Assembly (NCBI GenBank): GCA_945878555.1
Contig: CAMDWI010000008.1
Coordinates: 62,001-126,000, forward strand
Length of the DNA stretch: 64,000 nucleotides
From: Klebsiella pneumoniae
GTDB lineage: Bacteria; Pseudomonadota; Gammaproteobacteria; Eutrophobiales; Eutrophobiaceae
Direction: 5' to 3'
The notes under the pieces are model-generated. The model saw only the letters and a list, made by a program, of their open reading frames with translations. It had not been told where the DNA came from and made no database searches. Position 1 is the first letter of the stretch; the number at the start of each line of letters is the position of its first letter. Below, in pieces: positions 63,110 through 64,000 of the stretch. The translations under genes and the position numbers were made by a program.

Positions 63110-63505
63110 TCAGGCGATAATACATAATACTTCGCCGCCAATACCCTGCTCCCTGGCGGTTTTGTCTGTCATCAGACCTTTTGAGGTGGAAACGATCGCT
63201 GTTCCAAGGCCACTCTTGACCTTCAGGATGTCTCCACTCTTCTTGTACTTGCGCAAACTGGGGCGGCTGACCCTCTGTAACATCTCGATTACCGGTTTGC
63301 CTTCATAGTATTTCAGTTCGATATCGAGCGTCTTCTTTGGGCCGTCTGCCTGTACTGCAAATCCGGTGATGTAGCCTTCCTCTTTCAAAATCTCGGCAAT
63401 TGCTACTTTCTGCTTTGAAGAGGGCATGACAACGTTGCGCCTTGAACGGGCATGCCCGTTTCTGATGCGTGTCAACATGTCTGCTATCGGGTCCTGTAAA
63501 CTCAT
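63110..63505 (-). CDS. rpsH: 30S ribosomal protein S8
   Basis: 131 residues, starting [20 protein letters not shown] and ending with [19 protein letters not shown], the conserved S8 C-terminus. S8 binds helix 21 of 16S rRNA; in E. coli it represses the spc operon by binding near rplE. Confidence 0.98.
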   Translation of the reverse strand: MSLQDPIADMLTRIRNGHARSRRNVVMPSSKQKVAIAEILKEEGYITGFAVQADGPKKTLDIELKYYEGKPVIEMLQRVSRPSLRKYKKSGDILKVKSGLGTAIVSTSKGLMTDKTAREQGIGGEVLCIIA

Positions 63506-63547
63506 TATGCTATTCTCTGTTAATTACCAAGTGACTGTTCAGTATTT

Positions 63548-63853
63548 CTACCAGCTTGCCTTAACCAGACCGGGGACGTCACCGCGCATGGCAGCTTCTC
63601 TCAGTTTGTTTCTGCCCAGGCCAAACTTGCGATAATAGCCACGAGACCTGCCTGTCAATGCACAGCGATTACGTTTGCGCGATGGACTGGCATCTCTGGG
63701 CATCTTGTTCAGCCTGATTCTGGCGTCATATCTTTCCTCTTCACTGAGAGACATGTCCATGATTTTGTCCTTCAACTCGGTACGCTTTGCGGCGTACTTA
63801 ATTACCATCTGCGCTCGCTTACGCTCGCGGTTAATCATCGATAATTTTGCCAT
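63548..63853 (-). CDS. rpsN: 30S ribosomal protein S14
   Basis: 101 residues, the long zinc-free S14 type: [20 protein letters not shown] at the start, and [20 protein letters not shown] with RNKLRE near the end. The single Cys shows that the zinc CxxC pair is absent, as in E. coli. It sits between rplE and rpsH. Confidence 0.98.
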   Translation of the reverse strand: MAKLSMINRERKRAQMVIKYAAKRTELKDKIMDMSLSEEERYDARIRLNKMPRDASPSRKRNRCALTGRSRGYYRKFGLGRNKLREAAMRGDVPGLVKASW

Positions 63854-63864
63854 CTATCTACACC

Positions 63865-64000
63865 TTACCTGAGTGGGAAGTTAAATGCGGCAAGCAATGC
63901 TCGCGCTTCTTCATTTGTACGGGCGGTTGTCGTTATGGTGATGTCCATGCCACGGAGCGTGTCTATCTTGTCGTAGTCTATTTCCGGGAAAATGATCTGC
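63865..64000 (-). CDS. rplE: 50S ribosomal protein L5, N-terminal part outside the window
   Basis: Only the last 44 residues are present, starting [20 protein letters not shown] and continuing [20 protein letters not shown] then FPLR, with a TAA stop at 63865-63867. This is the conserved C-terminus of L5, which binds 5S rRNA. The gene runs off the right edge. It precedes rpsN by 11 bp. Confidence 0.95.
   Translation of the reverse strand, partial: QIIFPEIDYDKIDTLRGMDITITTTARTNEEARALLAAFNFPLR

Overview
The window is chromosomal DNA from a Gram-negative bacterium, most likely a gammaproteobacterium that uses alternative sigma factor 54. The pointers are an spc/alpha ribosomal operon in the usual order (rplE to rplQ, read right to left at the right edge), two large TonB-dependent receptors, a TolC/RND efflux system, two PEP-CTERM surface proteins and two sigma-54-type promoters. 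I cannot name the genus from sequence alone. No rRNA, tRNA, CRISPR array, insertion sequence or prophage was recognised.

Layout. 1-18 kb is an accessory region. It holds a truncated amidohydrolase, a secreted alpha/beta hydrolase, a LuxR-type regulator, two PEP-CTERM proteins, a three-subunit FAD/cytochrome dehydrogenase next to a TonB receptor, an SRPBCC/GFA gene pair, a DUF2975/Xre pair with a palindrome upstream, and a second TonB receptor with a secreted propeller-like protein. A dispersed palindrome (core GGGGTTGGRGACAA plus its complement) occurs three times here. 18-24.3 kb is a CzcCBA-type divalent-metal efflux operon headed by a small His-rich protein. 24.4-40.2 kb is a minus-strand cluster joining a very large cyclic beta-glucan synthase-like protein, transaldolase, acetate kinase, phosphoketolase, a HAD phosphatase and polyphosphate kinase 2: a phosphoketolase carbon shunt plus glucan and polyphosphate metabolism.

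40.7-54.9 kb is the most interesting part. An NtrC-like site and a sigma-54-like promoter precede a clear guanidine-I (ykkC) riboswitch, followed by an 11-gene operon. It encodes an ABC transporter, a creatininase-like protein, a GlnT/GMAS-like glutamine synthetase homologue, a membrane di-iron desaturase-like protein, a TIM-barrel protein, the two carboxyguanidine deiminase subunits, a biotin-dependent guanidine (urea-type) carboxylase and allophanate hydrolase. The last four genes form the established route guanidine to carboxyguanidine to allophanate to ammonia and CO2. The four enzymes between transporter and deiminase are not part of that core, and suggest an expanded pathway for substituted guanidines or another undescribed nitrogen source.

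54.9-56.4 kb has two unknown secreted-protein genes, the first with an apparent frameshift. 56.6-64 kb is the ribosomal operon, ending in a bidirectional hairpin terminator.
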